The notes beneath the pieces are model-generated. The model saw only the letters and a list, made by a program, of their open reading frames with translations, ran no database searches and was not told the DNA's origin. Positions 17,806-26,274 of a stretch of DNA of 64,000 nt are shown in pieces. Both the position numbers and the translations under genes were made by a program. Source of the DNA: Jidongwangia harbinensis (GTDB taxonomy: Bacteria; Actinomycetota; Actinomycetes; Mycobacteriales; Micromonosporaceae); the NCBI RefSeq assembly GCF_020216025.1, contig NZ_JAIWNC010000013.1, forward strand, positions 124,001-188,000, written 5' to 3'. Each line of letters opens with the position of its first letter. Positions within the stretch are counted from its first letter, which is position 1.

Positions 17806-18536
17806 ACCGGCAGGCCCAGGCCGTGGTGATGCTGCTGTTCGGCGGCGCGGTCCTCAAGGCCGGCGTCACCGACATCCACCTGCGGTACGTCAAGGAGGAA
17901 CTGCGGCCGTTCCTGATCGGGGCCGGGCTGCTGCTGGTCGTGGCCGCGGCCATGACGCTCTGGTACGACCTGCGCGCGCCCCGCCCGGAGACCGGCGACG
18001 ACCACGACCACGGCCACGGCCACGACCACGGCCACCACGAGCCCCGGGTCGGCTGGCTGCTCATCCTGCCCGTGCTCGGGCTGCTGCTGGTGGCGCCGCC
18101 GGCCCTCGGCTCGTACGCCGCCGGGCAGGCCGGCACGGTGCTCAGCGCCGACACGTCCGCCTCCGACTACCCGCCGCTGCCGCCCGGGGACCCGGCCCCG
18201 GTGACGTTGCTCGACTACGCCTCCCGGGCGGTGTTCGACGACGGCAAGAGCCTGGCCGGCCGCAACCTGCAGCTCACCGGGTTCGTCACGCCCGGCGCGG
18301 ACGGGCAGCCGATGCTCGCCCGCATGGTGCTGTCCTGCTGCGCCGCGGACGGCCGGCCGATCAAGGTGGGGCTGAGCGGCGACACCCCGATCAGCGTCCC
18401 GGCCGACACCTGGGTCCGGCTGGTCGGCGTGTACACCGACCGGACCGGCACCGACCCGATCAACCAGGCCACCGTGCCGTACCTCGAGGTCCGGGCGTGG
18501 GAACAGATCACCGCACCGAAGCAGCAGTACGAATGA
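17802..18536 (+). CDS. TIGR03943-family membrane protein, partner of the DUF318 permease
   Basis: A 244-residue protein with two N-terminal TM helices, then a striking His/Asp segment (DDHDHGHGHDHGHHE, about residues 64-78) and a third TM helix. The extracytoplasmic C-terminal domain contains LSCCAADG and ends near YLEVRAWEQI. The pairing and overlap with the DUF318 permease are the family norm. The His-rich loop looks able to bind divalent metal ions such as zinc. GTG start at 17802, sharing GTGA with the upstream stop. Confidence 0.87.
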   Translation: MNRQAQAVVMLLFGGAVLKAGVTDIHLRYVKEELRPFLIGAGLLLVVAAAMTLWYDLRAPRPETGDDHDHGHGHDHGHHEPRVGWLLILPVLGLLLVAPPALGSYAAGQAGTVLSADTSASDYPPLPPGDPAPVTLLDYASRAVFDDGKSLAGRNLQLTGFVTPGADGQPMLARMVLSCCAADGRPIKVGLSGDTPISVPADTWVRLVGVYTDRTGTDPINQATVPYLEVRAWEQITAPKQQYE

Positions 18537-19759
18537 CCGCCCTGTGGTGGCGCCGCCCGGCGCCGCTCGCGCTGGCCGTGGCGCTCGCCGCCGGCGCCGC
18601 GCTGCTGCTGGTGCCGGAGCGGTCCGACCGGCCGGCGCCGGCCGGGGTGGCGTCCCTGGCCAGCGCGTGGCCGCAGGCCCGGCGCGCCGACGTCCCGGGC
18701 AACGTGCCGGACGGGCCGGTGTTCCAGCCCGGCCTGTTCCTCGACGCGGCGACCGCGATCGGCACCGCGCCCAGTCCCGACGCGCTGTCGCTGCGGCTGC
18801 TGCTGCGCCGCGCCGACGGCAGCCTGGACGAGCTGCGCCGCCTGCCGCTGGACGACGCCCCGGCGTTCGACTCGTTCGCCGCGTCCGGCAACGACGTCGT
18901 CTGGGCCGAGTCGTTCGGCAGCGGCGGCGTGCAGGTGTGGGCGGCCCGGGTGGACACCGGCACGGCCCGCCGGCTCACCGCCGACACCGGCGATCCGGTG
19001 TTCTACGGCTCCCAGCACGACCTGGTGATCGCGGACGGCCGGGTGCACTGGGCCGCGGCGCCCGCCGCCCGGCCGGCGGCGTCCACGAAGGCCGGTTCGC
19101 CCGCCCGGCCCAGCTCCTCCGCCGAGCCCAGCTCCTCCGCCGGGGCCGGTCCGTCTGCCGGGGCCGGTCCGTCTGCCGGGGCCGGGCCGGGTGGTGGGAC
19201 CGGGCCGGGTGGTGGGACCGCGACCGAGATCCGGTCCGTGTCGCTGGCCGGCGGTCCGGTGACGGCGCGCACCGAACCCGGGACCTGGGCCCAGACCGCG
19301 TGGCCGTGGCTGGTCGAGGGCGGCGCCGACGGCACCGGCACGACCCGGCTGCGCGACCCGTCGACCGTCCGGGACGTCGAGGTGGACACCACCGGCGCGG
19401 AACTGGCCGCGTGCAGCCCGGCCTGGTGCCGGGTGGTGGTGATGTCGGGCGACGGCCCGGCGCGGATCGACCTGATGCGCCCGGACGGCACCGAGCGGCG
19501 CCGGATCGCCGGCGGCGCCGCGGTCGCGGCGGTCACCGACGTGGCGCTGCTGGACCGCTTCGAGGTGCTGGCCGAGCCGCTGCCCGGCTCCGATCTCACC
19601 GGCGAGCAGCGCCTGCTGGTGTACGACGCCGCGACCGGGCGCACCGTCGAGGTGGCCGCCACGGTGAGCGGCGCGTTCGCCCGGGGCGGTGTGCTCTGGT
19701 GGTCCACCGGCGACCAGGACTCGCTGGCCTGGCACACCCTGGACCTGCGCACGGTCTGA
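18533..19759 (+). CDS. Membrane-anchored protein with beta-propeller-like repeats, third gene of the permease operon
   Basis: This 408-residue protein starts with a short hydrophobic segment (residues 5-28, signal or anchor) and otherwise looks extracytoplasmic. Its repeats, such as DVVWAESFGSGGVQVWAARV and VLWWSTGDQDSLAWHTLDL, are reminiscent of TolB-like beta-propeller blades. A low-complexity insert of Ser-Ser-Ala and Gly-Ala-Gly-Pro-Ser units (about residues 188-226) reflects short tandem DNA repeats at 19110-19215. The ATGA overlap with the TIGR03943 gene shows co-translation. No specific family was recognised; a scaffold or ligand-binding role beside the permease is a guess. Confidence 0.7.
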   Translation: MTALWWRRPAPLALAVALAAGAALLLVPERSDRPAPAGVASLASAWPQARRADVPGNVPDGPVFQPGLFLDAATAIGTAPSPDALSLRLLLRRADGSLDELRRLPLDDAPAFDSFAASGNDVVWAESFGSGGVQVWAARVDTGTARRLTADTGDPVFYGSQHDLVIADGRVHWAAAPAARPAASTKAGSPARPSSSAEPSSSAGAGPSAGAGPSAGAGPGGGTGPGGGTATEIRSVSLAGGPVTARTEPGTWAQTAWPWLVEGGADGTGTTRLRDPSTVRDVEVDTTGAELAACSPAWCRVVVMSGDGPARIDLMRPDGTERRRIAGGAAVAAVTDVALLDRFEVLAEPLPGSDLTGEQRLLVYDAATGRTVEVAATVSGAFARGGVLWWSTGDQDSLAWHTLDLRTV

Positions 19760-19760
19760 G

Positions 19761-21812
19761 TCAGCGCCCGATCGGGCCGCCGTCCGGGCGCCAGGCGACC
19801 ACCACGGCCGGCCGGGGAAAGTCGCCGTCCGGCCAGGTCGACGCCGGGTTGTCCCAGGTGGCGCCGTCGACCTCGCCGGGGTGCTGCACGGCGACGAACA
19901 CCGAGCGGTGGTCGGCGGTGATCAGCGGCCCGCACGTCTCCGCGCCCGGCGGCACCGTGAGGAACTGCCGGAGATGACCGCGTTCCGGCCCCTCCATCGG
20001 GGTGGCGAACAGGCCGTCGTTGCTGCCCAGCGCGTTGCCGTCGGTGGAGATCCACAGGTGGCCGGCGGCGTCGAACGCGACGTTGTCCGGGCAGGAGATC
20101 GGCGACACCGCGGACCTGTCATACCCGGCGAACCAGGTGGACGGGTCGGCCGGGTCGCCGCACACGATCGGCAGCGACCAGGTGAACGTCTCGCCGGTGT
20201 GGTCGCCGCCGTCCTCGACGAGTTCCAGGATGTGGCCGTGCTTGTTGGCGTTGCGCGGGTTGGCCTCGTCCGCCCCCGGGAACGTGTCGAGGCCGCGGTC
20301 CTCGTTCTTGGTCAGGGCGGCGTAGACCTTGCCGGTGACCGGGCTGGGCTGGACGTCCTCGGGGCGGTCCATGGTGGTCGCGCCGACCGCGTCGCCGGCC
20401 AGCCGGGTGAACGTGAGCACCTCGGCGGCGGTCATCCCAGGCACGGACGAGCGGGTGCCCCGGACCAGCCTGATCCAGGTGCCGGTGCCGCCGAACGCGC
20501 CGTCGGCGGGCAGCGTGCCGGTGCCGTCGATCTGCCCGGCCGGGCTGTCCCCGGTGAGCTTCGCGACGTACAGCGTGCCGGACTCCAGCAGGCGCAGGTT
20601 GTGCCGCCGGTCGTGCGGCCGGTACGTCCGGTCGGAGACGAACTTGTACAGATACTCGAAGCGCTCGTCGTCGCCCATGTAGGCGACCACGTGCCCGCTG
20701 CGGGCGACGACCACGTTGGCGCCCTCGTGCTTCAACCGGCCCAGCGCGGTGTGCTTGCGCGGCGTGGCGCGCGGGTCGTACGGGTCCAGTTCGACGATCC
20801 AGCCGAACCGGTGCGCCTCGTGCGGGTGCTTCGCCAGGTCGAACCGTTCCTGGGCGCGTTCCCAGCGGCGGGAGTCCTCCGGGTACCGCGCGGTGGTGGC
20901 GAAGCCGTACCGGGCGAGGCTCGGGTGCAGCCCGGCGGGCGCCTGGTCGCCGCCGACGAAGTACTGGTTGACGTTCTCCTCGCCGGACAGCACGGTGCCC
21001 CACGGGGTCACGCCGCCCGCGCAGTTGTTCAGCGTGCCGATCGCGACCCGGCCGTGCGGGTCGGCGGCGGTGCGCAGCAGCGGTGACCCGGCGGCCGGGC
21101 CGTCCAGCCGGAACGGTGTGGCCAGCATGCTCAGGCGCCGGTTGTACGGCCGCCGTCCGCACCGCACCGGCCGCCACCGCCCGGTGTCGCCGGCCCGTTC
21201 CAGCTCCACCACGGACATGCCGTGCGCGGCCATCGCCACCTCGATCTGCCCGACGGTCAGCGCCTCCAGCGTGGTGAAGCCGGGGAACATCAGCTCCTCG
21301 TTGGTGTACTCGTGGTTGGACACCAGCAGGCCCCGGTCGCGGCCCAGCGGCAGCAGCGCGAGGAAGTCGTTGTTGTAGCCGTACTGGCCGAGCTGGCGGC
21401 GGGCGGTCTGGTGGTGCACGTCCAGCGGCTGCGCGCCGGGCAGGATCGGGTCACCCCAGCGGATCACCACGGCGGAGTCGTACCCGGGCGGGACGGTCAC
21501 CCGGTCGGCCCGGTTCGGCGGGACGGGGGTGAAGGTGAGCGCGCCGGGCCGCCCGCCGGTGGTGGTGGCGGGCCCGGCCGCGGCCGGGCCGGCGGGCGCG
21601 CCGACGGTCAGGACCAGGGCACCGGCGGCGCCGGCGCGGATCAGGCCGCGGCGGGTGAGGCCGGCGGCCACCACGTCGCCGAGACCCGGGTTGCCGGAGG
21701 TGTTGGGTACGGGGTGGCCGCACGCGTTGCCGCACCGGTAGCGGCAGGTCATCGAGTCGCGTCCGCCGTGGCCGGTGGGCCGGAGCAGCGGGAGGAGCGG
21801 TCGGTCTGTCAT
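19761..21812 (-). CDS. PhoX-family (DUF839) alkaline phosphatase, copy 1
   Basis: The 683-residue protein belongs to the PhoX phosphatases, calcium/iron enzymes that release phosphate from organic esters outside the cell. A twin-arginine signal (TRRGLIRAGAAGALVL) lies at about residue 52, behind an unusual 50-residue lead with the Cys motif MTCRYRCGNACGHPVPNTS. Recognisable PhoX segments are FLALLPLGRDRGLLVSNHEY, CAGGVTPWGTVLSGEEN, GWIVELDPYDP, TRLAGDAVG and RPEDVQPSPVTGKVYAAL, and GHLWISTDGNALG near the end. It is a close paralogue of the next gene on the same strand, 31 bases away, so the two probably form one transcript. Confidence 0.9.
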   Translation of the reverse strand: MTDRPLLPLLRPTGHGGRDSMTCRYRCGNACGHPVPNTSGNPGLGDVVAAGLTRRGLIRAGAAGALVLTVGAPAGPAAAGPATTTGGRPGALTFTPVPPNRADRVTVPPGYDSAVVIRWGDPILPGAQPLDVHHQTARRQLGQYGYNNDFLALLPLGRDRGLLVSNHEYTNEELMFPGFTTLEALTVGQIEVAMAAHGMSVVELERAGDTGRWRPVRCGRRPYNRRLSMLATPFRLDGPAAGSPLLRTAADPHGRVAIGTLNNCAGGVTPWGTVLSGEENVNQYFVGGDQAPAGLHPSLARYGFATTARYPEDSRRWERAQERFDLAKHPHEAHRFGWIVELDPYDPRATPRKHTALGRLKHEGANVVVARSGHVVAYMGDDERFEYLYKFVSDRTYRPHDRRHNLRLLESGTLYVAKLTGDSPAGQIDGTGTLPADGAFGGTGTWIRLVRGTRSSVPGMTAAEVLTFTRLAGDAVGATTMDRPEDVQPSPVTGKVYAALTKNEDRGLDTFPGADEANPRNANKHGHILELVEDGGDHTGETFTWSLPIVCGDPADPSTWFAGYDRSAVSPISCPDNVAFDAAGHLWISTDGNALGSNDGLFATPMEGPERGHLRQFLTVPPGAETCGPLITADHRSVFVAVQHPGEVDGATWDNPASTWPDGDFPRPAVVVAWRPDGGPIGR

Positions 21813-21843
21813 GAACCGACGTTAAGCTCCTCCCGCCGGTCTG

Positions 21844-23946
21844 TCAGCTGCCGACCGGGCCGCCGTCCAGGCGCCAGGTGACCACCACGGCCGGCTTGGC
21901 GAAGTCGCCGTCCGGCCAGGTCGACGCGGGCTTCTCCAGGGTGGCGCCGGTGAGTTCGCCGGGATGCTGCACCGCGACGAACACCGAGCGGTCGTCGGAG
22001 GTGAGGAACGGCCCGCACGTCTCCGCGCCGGTCGGGACCGTGAGGAACTGCCGCAGGTGCCCGGAGTCCGGACCCTCGACCGGGGTGGCGAACAGGCCGT
22101 CGTTGCCGCCCAGCGCGTTGCCGTCGGTGGAGATCCACAGGTTGCCGGCGCTGTCGAACGCCAGGTTGTCCGGGCAGGAGATCGGCGACACCGCGGACTT
22201 GTCGTACCCGGAGAAGTAGGTCGTGGCGTCGGCCGGGTCGCCGCAGACGATCGGCAGCGACCAGGTGAACGCCTCCGCGGTGTTGTCGCCGCGGGCCTCG
22301 ACCAGTTCCAGGATGTGCCCGTGCTTGTTGGCGTTGCGCGGGTTGGCCTCGTCGACACCCGGGTTGCCGCCGACGCCGCGGTTGGTGTTGTTGGTCATCG
22401 CCGCGTACACCTTGCCGGTGCGCGGGCTGGCCTCCACGTCCTCCGGGCGGTCCATCTTGGTCGCCTGCACCGCGTCGCCGGCCAGCCGGGTGAACGTGAG
22501 CACCTCGGCGGCGGTCATCCCGGGCACGAACGAGCGGGTGCCCTGCACCAGCCTGATCCAGACGCCGCTGCCGCCGAACGCGCCGTCCGCGGGCAGCGTG
22601 CCGCCGCCGCCGATCTGCCCGGCCGGGCTGTCGCCGGTGAGCTTCGCGACGTACAACGTGCCGGACTCCAGCAGGGTCAGGTTGTGCCGCCGCGCCGCCG
22701 CCGAGTCGCCCGGCTGGAACTTCTTGTCGGACACGAACTTGTACAGGTAGTCGAACCGCTCGTCGTCGCCCAGGTACGCCACCACCTTGCCGTTCTTCGC
22801 CACGATGACGTTGGCGCCCTCGTGCTTGAACCGGCCCAGCGCGGTGTGCTTGCGCGGCTTCGACTGCGGGTCGTACGGGTCCAGCTCGACGATCCAGCCG
22901 AACCGGTGCGCCTCGTTCGGGTGTTTCGCCAGGTCGAACCGCTCCTGCGCCCGCTCCCACTTGCGCGAGCCGCTCGGGTACCGCGCGGTGGTGGTGATGC
23001 CGTACCGGGCCAGCTTGGGCTTCAGGTCCTCGGGCGCGCCGTCGCCGCCGACGAAGTACTGGTTGACGTTCTCCTCGCCGGACAGCACGGTGCCCCATGG
23101 GGTCACGCCGCCGGCGCAGTTGTTCAGCGTACCGACGGCGGTCCGGCCCCTGGGGTCGTCCGCGGTCCTCAGCCAGGCCGACCCGGCGGCCGCGCCGGTG
23201 AACTCGAACCGCGTCGCCAGCGCCGTGATCCGCCGGTTGTACGGCAGGCGCGCGGCGTCCGACGGGCGCCACCGGCCGGTGTCGCCGACCCGTTCCAGCT
23301 CCACCACGGACATGCCGTGCGCGGCCAGCGCGACCTCGATCTGGGCGACCGTCATCGCGTCCAGGGTGGTGAAGCCGGGGAACATCAGCTCCTCGTTGGT
23401 GTACTCGTGGTTGACCACGAGCAGCGCCCGCCGGCCCGAACCACCGAGCGGGAGCACGCCCACGAAGTCGTTGTTGTAGCCGAACTGCCGGGACTGGCGG
23501 GCGGCGGTCTGCTTCGCCACGTCGAGCCGGGGCGCGCCGGGCAGCACCGGGTCGCCCCAGCGCATCACCACGGCCGAGTCGTAGCCGTTCGGGACGATCA
23601 GGTTGTCCAGCTTGTTCGGCGGGATGGCCTTGAAGGACAGGACGCCGGCCCGCCGGGCGGGGAGCGACCGCGGCGCGGCCGCGGGCACTCCGGCGGCACC
23701 GGCCGTCGCCGGGACCGCCCCCGCGGCACCGGCGAAACCGAGCACCAGCGCACCCACGGCACCGGCGCGGACGACGCCGCGCCGCGACATCTCGCGGTTC
23801 ACCACGTCGCCGAGGTAGTCGTTCGTGGACGTGTTCGGCACCGGGTGGTCGCAGGCGTTGCCGCAGCGGTAAAGGCAGGTCATCGCGTCGCGTCCGCCGT
23901 GGCCGGTCGGGCCGAGCAGCGGAAGCAGGCGAGGTCGGTCACTCAT
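21844..23946 (-). CDS. PhoX-family (DUF839) alkaline phosphatase, copy 2
   Basis: A 700-residue PhoX phosphatase that matches copy 1 over its whole length. The blocks CAGGVTPWGTVLSGEENVNQ, QERFDLAKHPNEAHRFGW and RPEDVEASPRTGKVYAAM are nearly the same. The Tat signal reads SRRGVVRAGAVGALVLGF, again after a 45-residue lead with MTCLYRCGNACDHPVPNTS. The start at 23946 has AAGGAG 9 bases upstream; an earlier ATG at 24006 is not supported. First gene of the tandem pair, so its promoter at about 23950-24050 probably drives both. A phosphate-starvation promoter is expected but no PHO box was identified by eye. Confidence 0.9.
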   Translation of the reverse strand: MSDRPRLLPLLGPTGHGGRDAMTCLYRCGNACDHPVPNTSTNDYLGDVVNREMSRRGVVRAGAVGALVLGFAGAAGAVPATAGAAGVPAAAPRSLPARRAGVLSFKAIPPNKLDNLIVPNGYDSAVVMRWGDPVLPGAPRLDVAKQTAARQSRQFGYNNDFVGVLPLGGSGRRALLVVNHEYTNEELMFPGFTTLDAMTVAQIEVALAAHGMSVVELERVGDTGRWRPSDAARLPYNRRITALATRFEFTGAAAGSAWLRTADDPRGRTAVGTLNNCAGGVTPWGTVLSGEENVNQYFVGGDGAPEDLKPKLARYGITTTARYPSGSRKWERAQERFDLAKHPNEAHRFGWIVELDPYDPQSKPRKHTALGRFKHEGANVIVAKNGKVVAYLGDDERFDYLYKFVSDKKFQPGDSAAARRHNLTLLESGTLYVAKLTGDSPAGQIGGGGTLPADGAFGGSGVWIRLVQGTRSFVPGMTAAEVLTFTRLAGDAVQATKMDRPEDVEASPRTGKVYAAMTNNTNRGVGGNPGVDEANPRNANKHGHILELVEARGDNTAEAFTWSLPIVCGDPADATTYFSGYDKSAVSPISCPDNLAFDSAGNLWISTDGNALGGNDGLFATPVEGPDSGHLRQFLTVPTGAETCGPFLTSDDRSVFVAVQHPGELTGATLEKPASTWPDGDFAKPAVVVTWRLDGGPVGS

Positions 23947-24060
23947 CAGGAAGTGCTCCTTGCAGTCAGGTTGCTGGCCCGACGCTAGGAGCCGCCGATG
24001 ATTCACAGCCCGACAACATGTGAACGCGACATGAACCCCTGCCGGTCCGGACCTGCGGTT

Positions 24061-24681
24061 TCAGGCCCGCTCGGTGGCGAGGCGGGCACCGAAGGCGAGC
24101 AGCACGGTGCCGGTGAGCGCGTCCAGGGCGCGGCGCACCGGGCGGCGGTCCAGCACCCGGCGCACCCGGTGCAGCCCGGCCACCACCAGCAGCAGGTATC
24201 CCAGCGACAGCAGCGCGTGGGTCAACGCCAGCGCGAGCAGCACCGCCCACGGCGTCCGCGGCCCGATGAACTGCGGCAGCACGGCCAGGTAGAACACCAG
24301 CACCTTGGGGTTGGTGATGTTGGACAGGAAGCCCTCCCGCAGGCCCCGCCGCCCGGCGTCCGCCGGGTCACCACCGAACGGCGTGTACCGGCCGCGCCAG
24401 GCCGACCGCAACGACTGCGCCGCCAGATAGACCAGGTAGGCGATCCCGGCCCACTTGATCGCCTGGAACAGCGGCTGGATCCGCACCACGACCGCACCCA
24501 GGCCGGCCACGGCGGCCACGCCCTGCAGCGCGTTCGACGCGCCGACGCCGACCGCGCTCCACCGGCCCCGGGCCGCGCCGCCGGCCAGCGTGTTCTTCAC
24601 GATCACGGTGAAGTCGGCGCCCGGTACGAGGACCAGCACGGCCGCGAACACCACATACGACAGGTACGACGACCAGCTCAC
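24061..24681 (-). CDS. LysE/RhtB-family amino-acid exporter
   Basis: A 206-residue membrane protein with about six TM helices and the family motif VLVLVPGADFTVIVKNTLAGG in the first 35 residues, then GFLSNITNPKVLVFYLAVLPQF in the middle, which is diagnostic. Members export lysine, threonine, homoserine lactones or leucine. The GTG start shares GTGA with the stop of the amino-acid oxidase gene, so the two work as a unit. The pairing suggests disposal of an amino acid handled by the oxidase. Confidence 0.9.
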   Translation of the reverse strand: MSWSSYLSYVVFAAVLVLVPGADFTVIVKNTLAGGAARGRWSAVGVGASNALQGVAAVAGLGAVVVRIQPLFQAIKWAGIAYLVYLAAQSLRSAWRGRYTPFGGDPADAGRRGLREGFLSNITNPKVLVFYLAVLPQFIGPRTPWAVLLALALTHALLSLGYLLLVVAGLHRVRRVLDRRPVRRALDALTGTVLLAFGARLATERA

Positions 24682-25601
24682 CGGCCCGACGTTACCCCGC
24701 CGGTGACCAGGGCGGTGACCTCGTCGGCGCACCCCCAGGCAAGCGTCATCCCGGCGCCGCCGTGGCCGTACGCGTGCACCACCGCGCCGTCGCGCTCGAC
24801 CCGGGGGCCGCCGGTGCGGCACGGCCGCAGGCCCACCCGCTCGCCCAGCACCGGCGCGCCGGCCAGCGCCGGTACCAGCGCCGTGCAGCGTCGCAGGATC
24901 GTCGCCCGGGTCGCCGGGTCCGGCCCGGTGTCCCACCGGCCCACCTCGAACGTCCCGCCCAGCACCACGTCGGAGCTGCGCGGATGCACGTACGAGCCGG
25001 GGTCTCCGCCGGCCCGCACCGACTCGGTCAGCCCCGGGTTGGCGACCAGCACGATCTGCCCGCGGGCCGGGAACACGTCCGGGTCGCCGGCCAGCCGCCC
25101 GGCGGCCAGCCCGGTGGCGTTGACCACCACCGGCGCCTCCGCGAGAGCCTCGGCGAGATCGGTGACCGCCCGCCGCCGCACGGTCACCCGGGAGCGCAGC
25201 CACGGCAGGTAGACGTTCATCTCGACCAGGGGCGCGGTGAAGCGGACCGTGCGGGCGTACGGCGGGGCGGCCGGGCCGATCGTCACGTCCCGCGCCGCGG
25301 ACGCCCACCACGGCACCGCGCCGGACGCCTCGCGCTCCAGGTTGCGGGTGGCGCGGAGCAGGACGCCGGGTACGCCGGCCGCGGCCTGACGGGTGAACTC
25401 GTCGTAGGTGCGGCCGGCCCAGGTCAGCAGCCGCGGCGCGTAGTCGGTGTGGGTCGGGTACCAGACCGCCGCGGCGATCGAGGACACGGTGTCCCGCGGG
25501 TCGTCCGGCGCCCACACGGTCACGTCGGCGCCGGCCTCGGCCAGGCGTACCGCCGAGGTCAGCCCGATGATGCCGCCGCCGAGCACGATCACGTCCGCCA
25601 T
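24678..25601 (-). CDS. FAD-dependent D-amino-acid oxidase
   Basis: The 307-residue flavoprotein has the dinucleotide motif VIVLGGGIIGLTSAVRLAEAG at residues 4-24, the WYPTHTDY region that aligns near the substrate-binding part of D-amino-acid oxidases, and the C-terminal DAO signature VVHAYGHGGAGMTLAWG. It oxidises D-amino acids to 2-oxo acids, ammonia and hydrogen peroxide. The ATG at 25601 gives the expected N-terminus; a GTG or ATG further out is unnecessary. Translationally coupled to the LysE exporter. Confidence 0.9.
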   Translation of the reverse strand: MADVIVLGGGIIGLTSAVRLAEAGADVTVWAPDDPRDTVSSIAAAVWYPTHTDYAPRLLTWAGRTYDEFTRQAAAGVPGVLLRATRNLEREASGAVPWWASAARDVTIGPAAPPYARTVRFTAPLVEMNVYLPWLRSRVTVRRRAVTDLAEALAEAPVVVNATGLAAGRLAGDPDVFPARGQIVLVANPGLTESVRAGGDPGSYVHPRSSDVVLGGTFEVGRWDTGPDPATRATILRRCTALVPALAGAPVLGERVGLRPCRTGGPRVERDGAVVHAYGHGGAGMTLAWGCADEVTALVTGGVTSGR

Positions 25602-25640
25602 GGGGCCATCGTGACGCACCGGCGGCGGCGCCGCGAACCG

Positions 25641-26069
25641 TCAGGCGCGCTTCCCGCCGGCCTCGAGCAGATCCAGCGTGCGCTGGTCGGGGCCGTCGTA
25701 GAAGCGGCTCAGCACCGCCTCGAACACCGCCGGATCGTCGGCGGCGCGGGCGAACAACGTCATCGAGGACCGCAACTTCAGATCGTCCGGATGGCCGAAG
25801 ATCTCCGCGGCGGACCGGTCCGGCACGGCGAGCACGGCCTCGGCCGCCTCCGTCAGGCGCGGGCCGAGCACCGGATGGGCCAGATAGGCCCGGGCCTCGT
25901 CGAGCGAGTCGACCGCGTAGCGCCGGGCGTGCGGGCTCCGGCCCAGCCCGTCCACCTGCGGAAAGACGAACCACATCCAGTGTGAGCGCTTCTCCCCGGC
26001 GGCCAGTTCCGCCAGGGCCTGCTGGTAGACGCCGTCCTGCGCGCGGACGAAACGGTTCAGGTCGATCAT
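25641..26069 (-). CDS. DUF1810-family protein
   Basis: The 142-residue cytoplasmic protein begins DLNRFVRAQDGVYQQALAEL and contains HWMWFVFPQVDGLG and DDLKLRSSMTLFARA, the signatures of the DUF1810 family. The function is unknown; it is an all-helical, calpastatin-like annotated family found in many bacteria. It stands alone, 39 bases upstream of the oxidase gene on the same strand. Confidence 0.9.
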   Translation of the reverse strand: MIDLNRFVRAQDGVYQQALAELAAGEKRSHWMWFVFPQVDGLGRSPHARRYAVDSLDEARAYLAHPVLGPRLTEAAEAVLAVPDRSAAEIFGHPDDLKLRSSMTLFARAADDPAVFEAVLSRFYDGPDQRTLDLLEAGGKRA

Positions 26070-26218
26070 GTCGGCATCCGGATCGCGTCCGTGCCGCCCG
26101 TCATCGGGTGTGGGTCGGTGTGCATCGGTTCCCCTCCACCCTCGGTGTCGCGGACACGGTGAGTGCCCGACCCGGAAAGCCTACGGCACCGCGGTGCGCC
26201 GCCCGACGACACCGGCCA

Positions 26219-26268
26219 CCGCCGCCGGTCCGGAGCCCCGCACCGGCGGGACTGCGGACCGGCGGCGG
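26219..26268. terminator. Strong GC hairpin (14-bp stem) after the TolB-like gene
   Basis: The arms ccgccgccggtccg (26219-26232) and cggaccggcggcgg (26255-26268) are exact reverse complements around a 22-base loop. The hairpin sits 7 bases beyond the stop of the minus-strand gene at 26275. There is no T-run, as is usual for actinobacterial terminators. The 26070-26274 region contains nothing else I can support. Confidence 0.6.
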
Positions 26269-26274
26269 TGTGCG

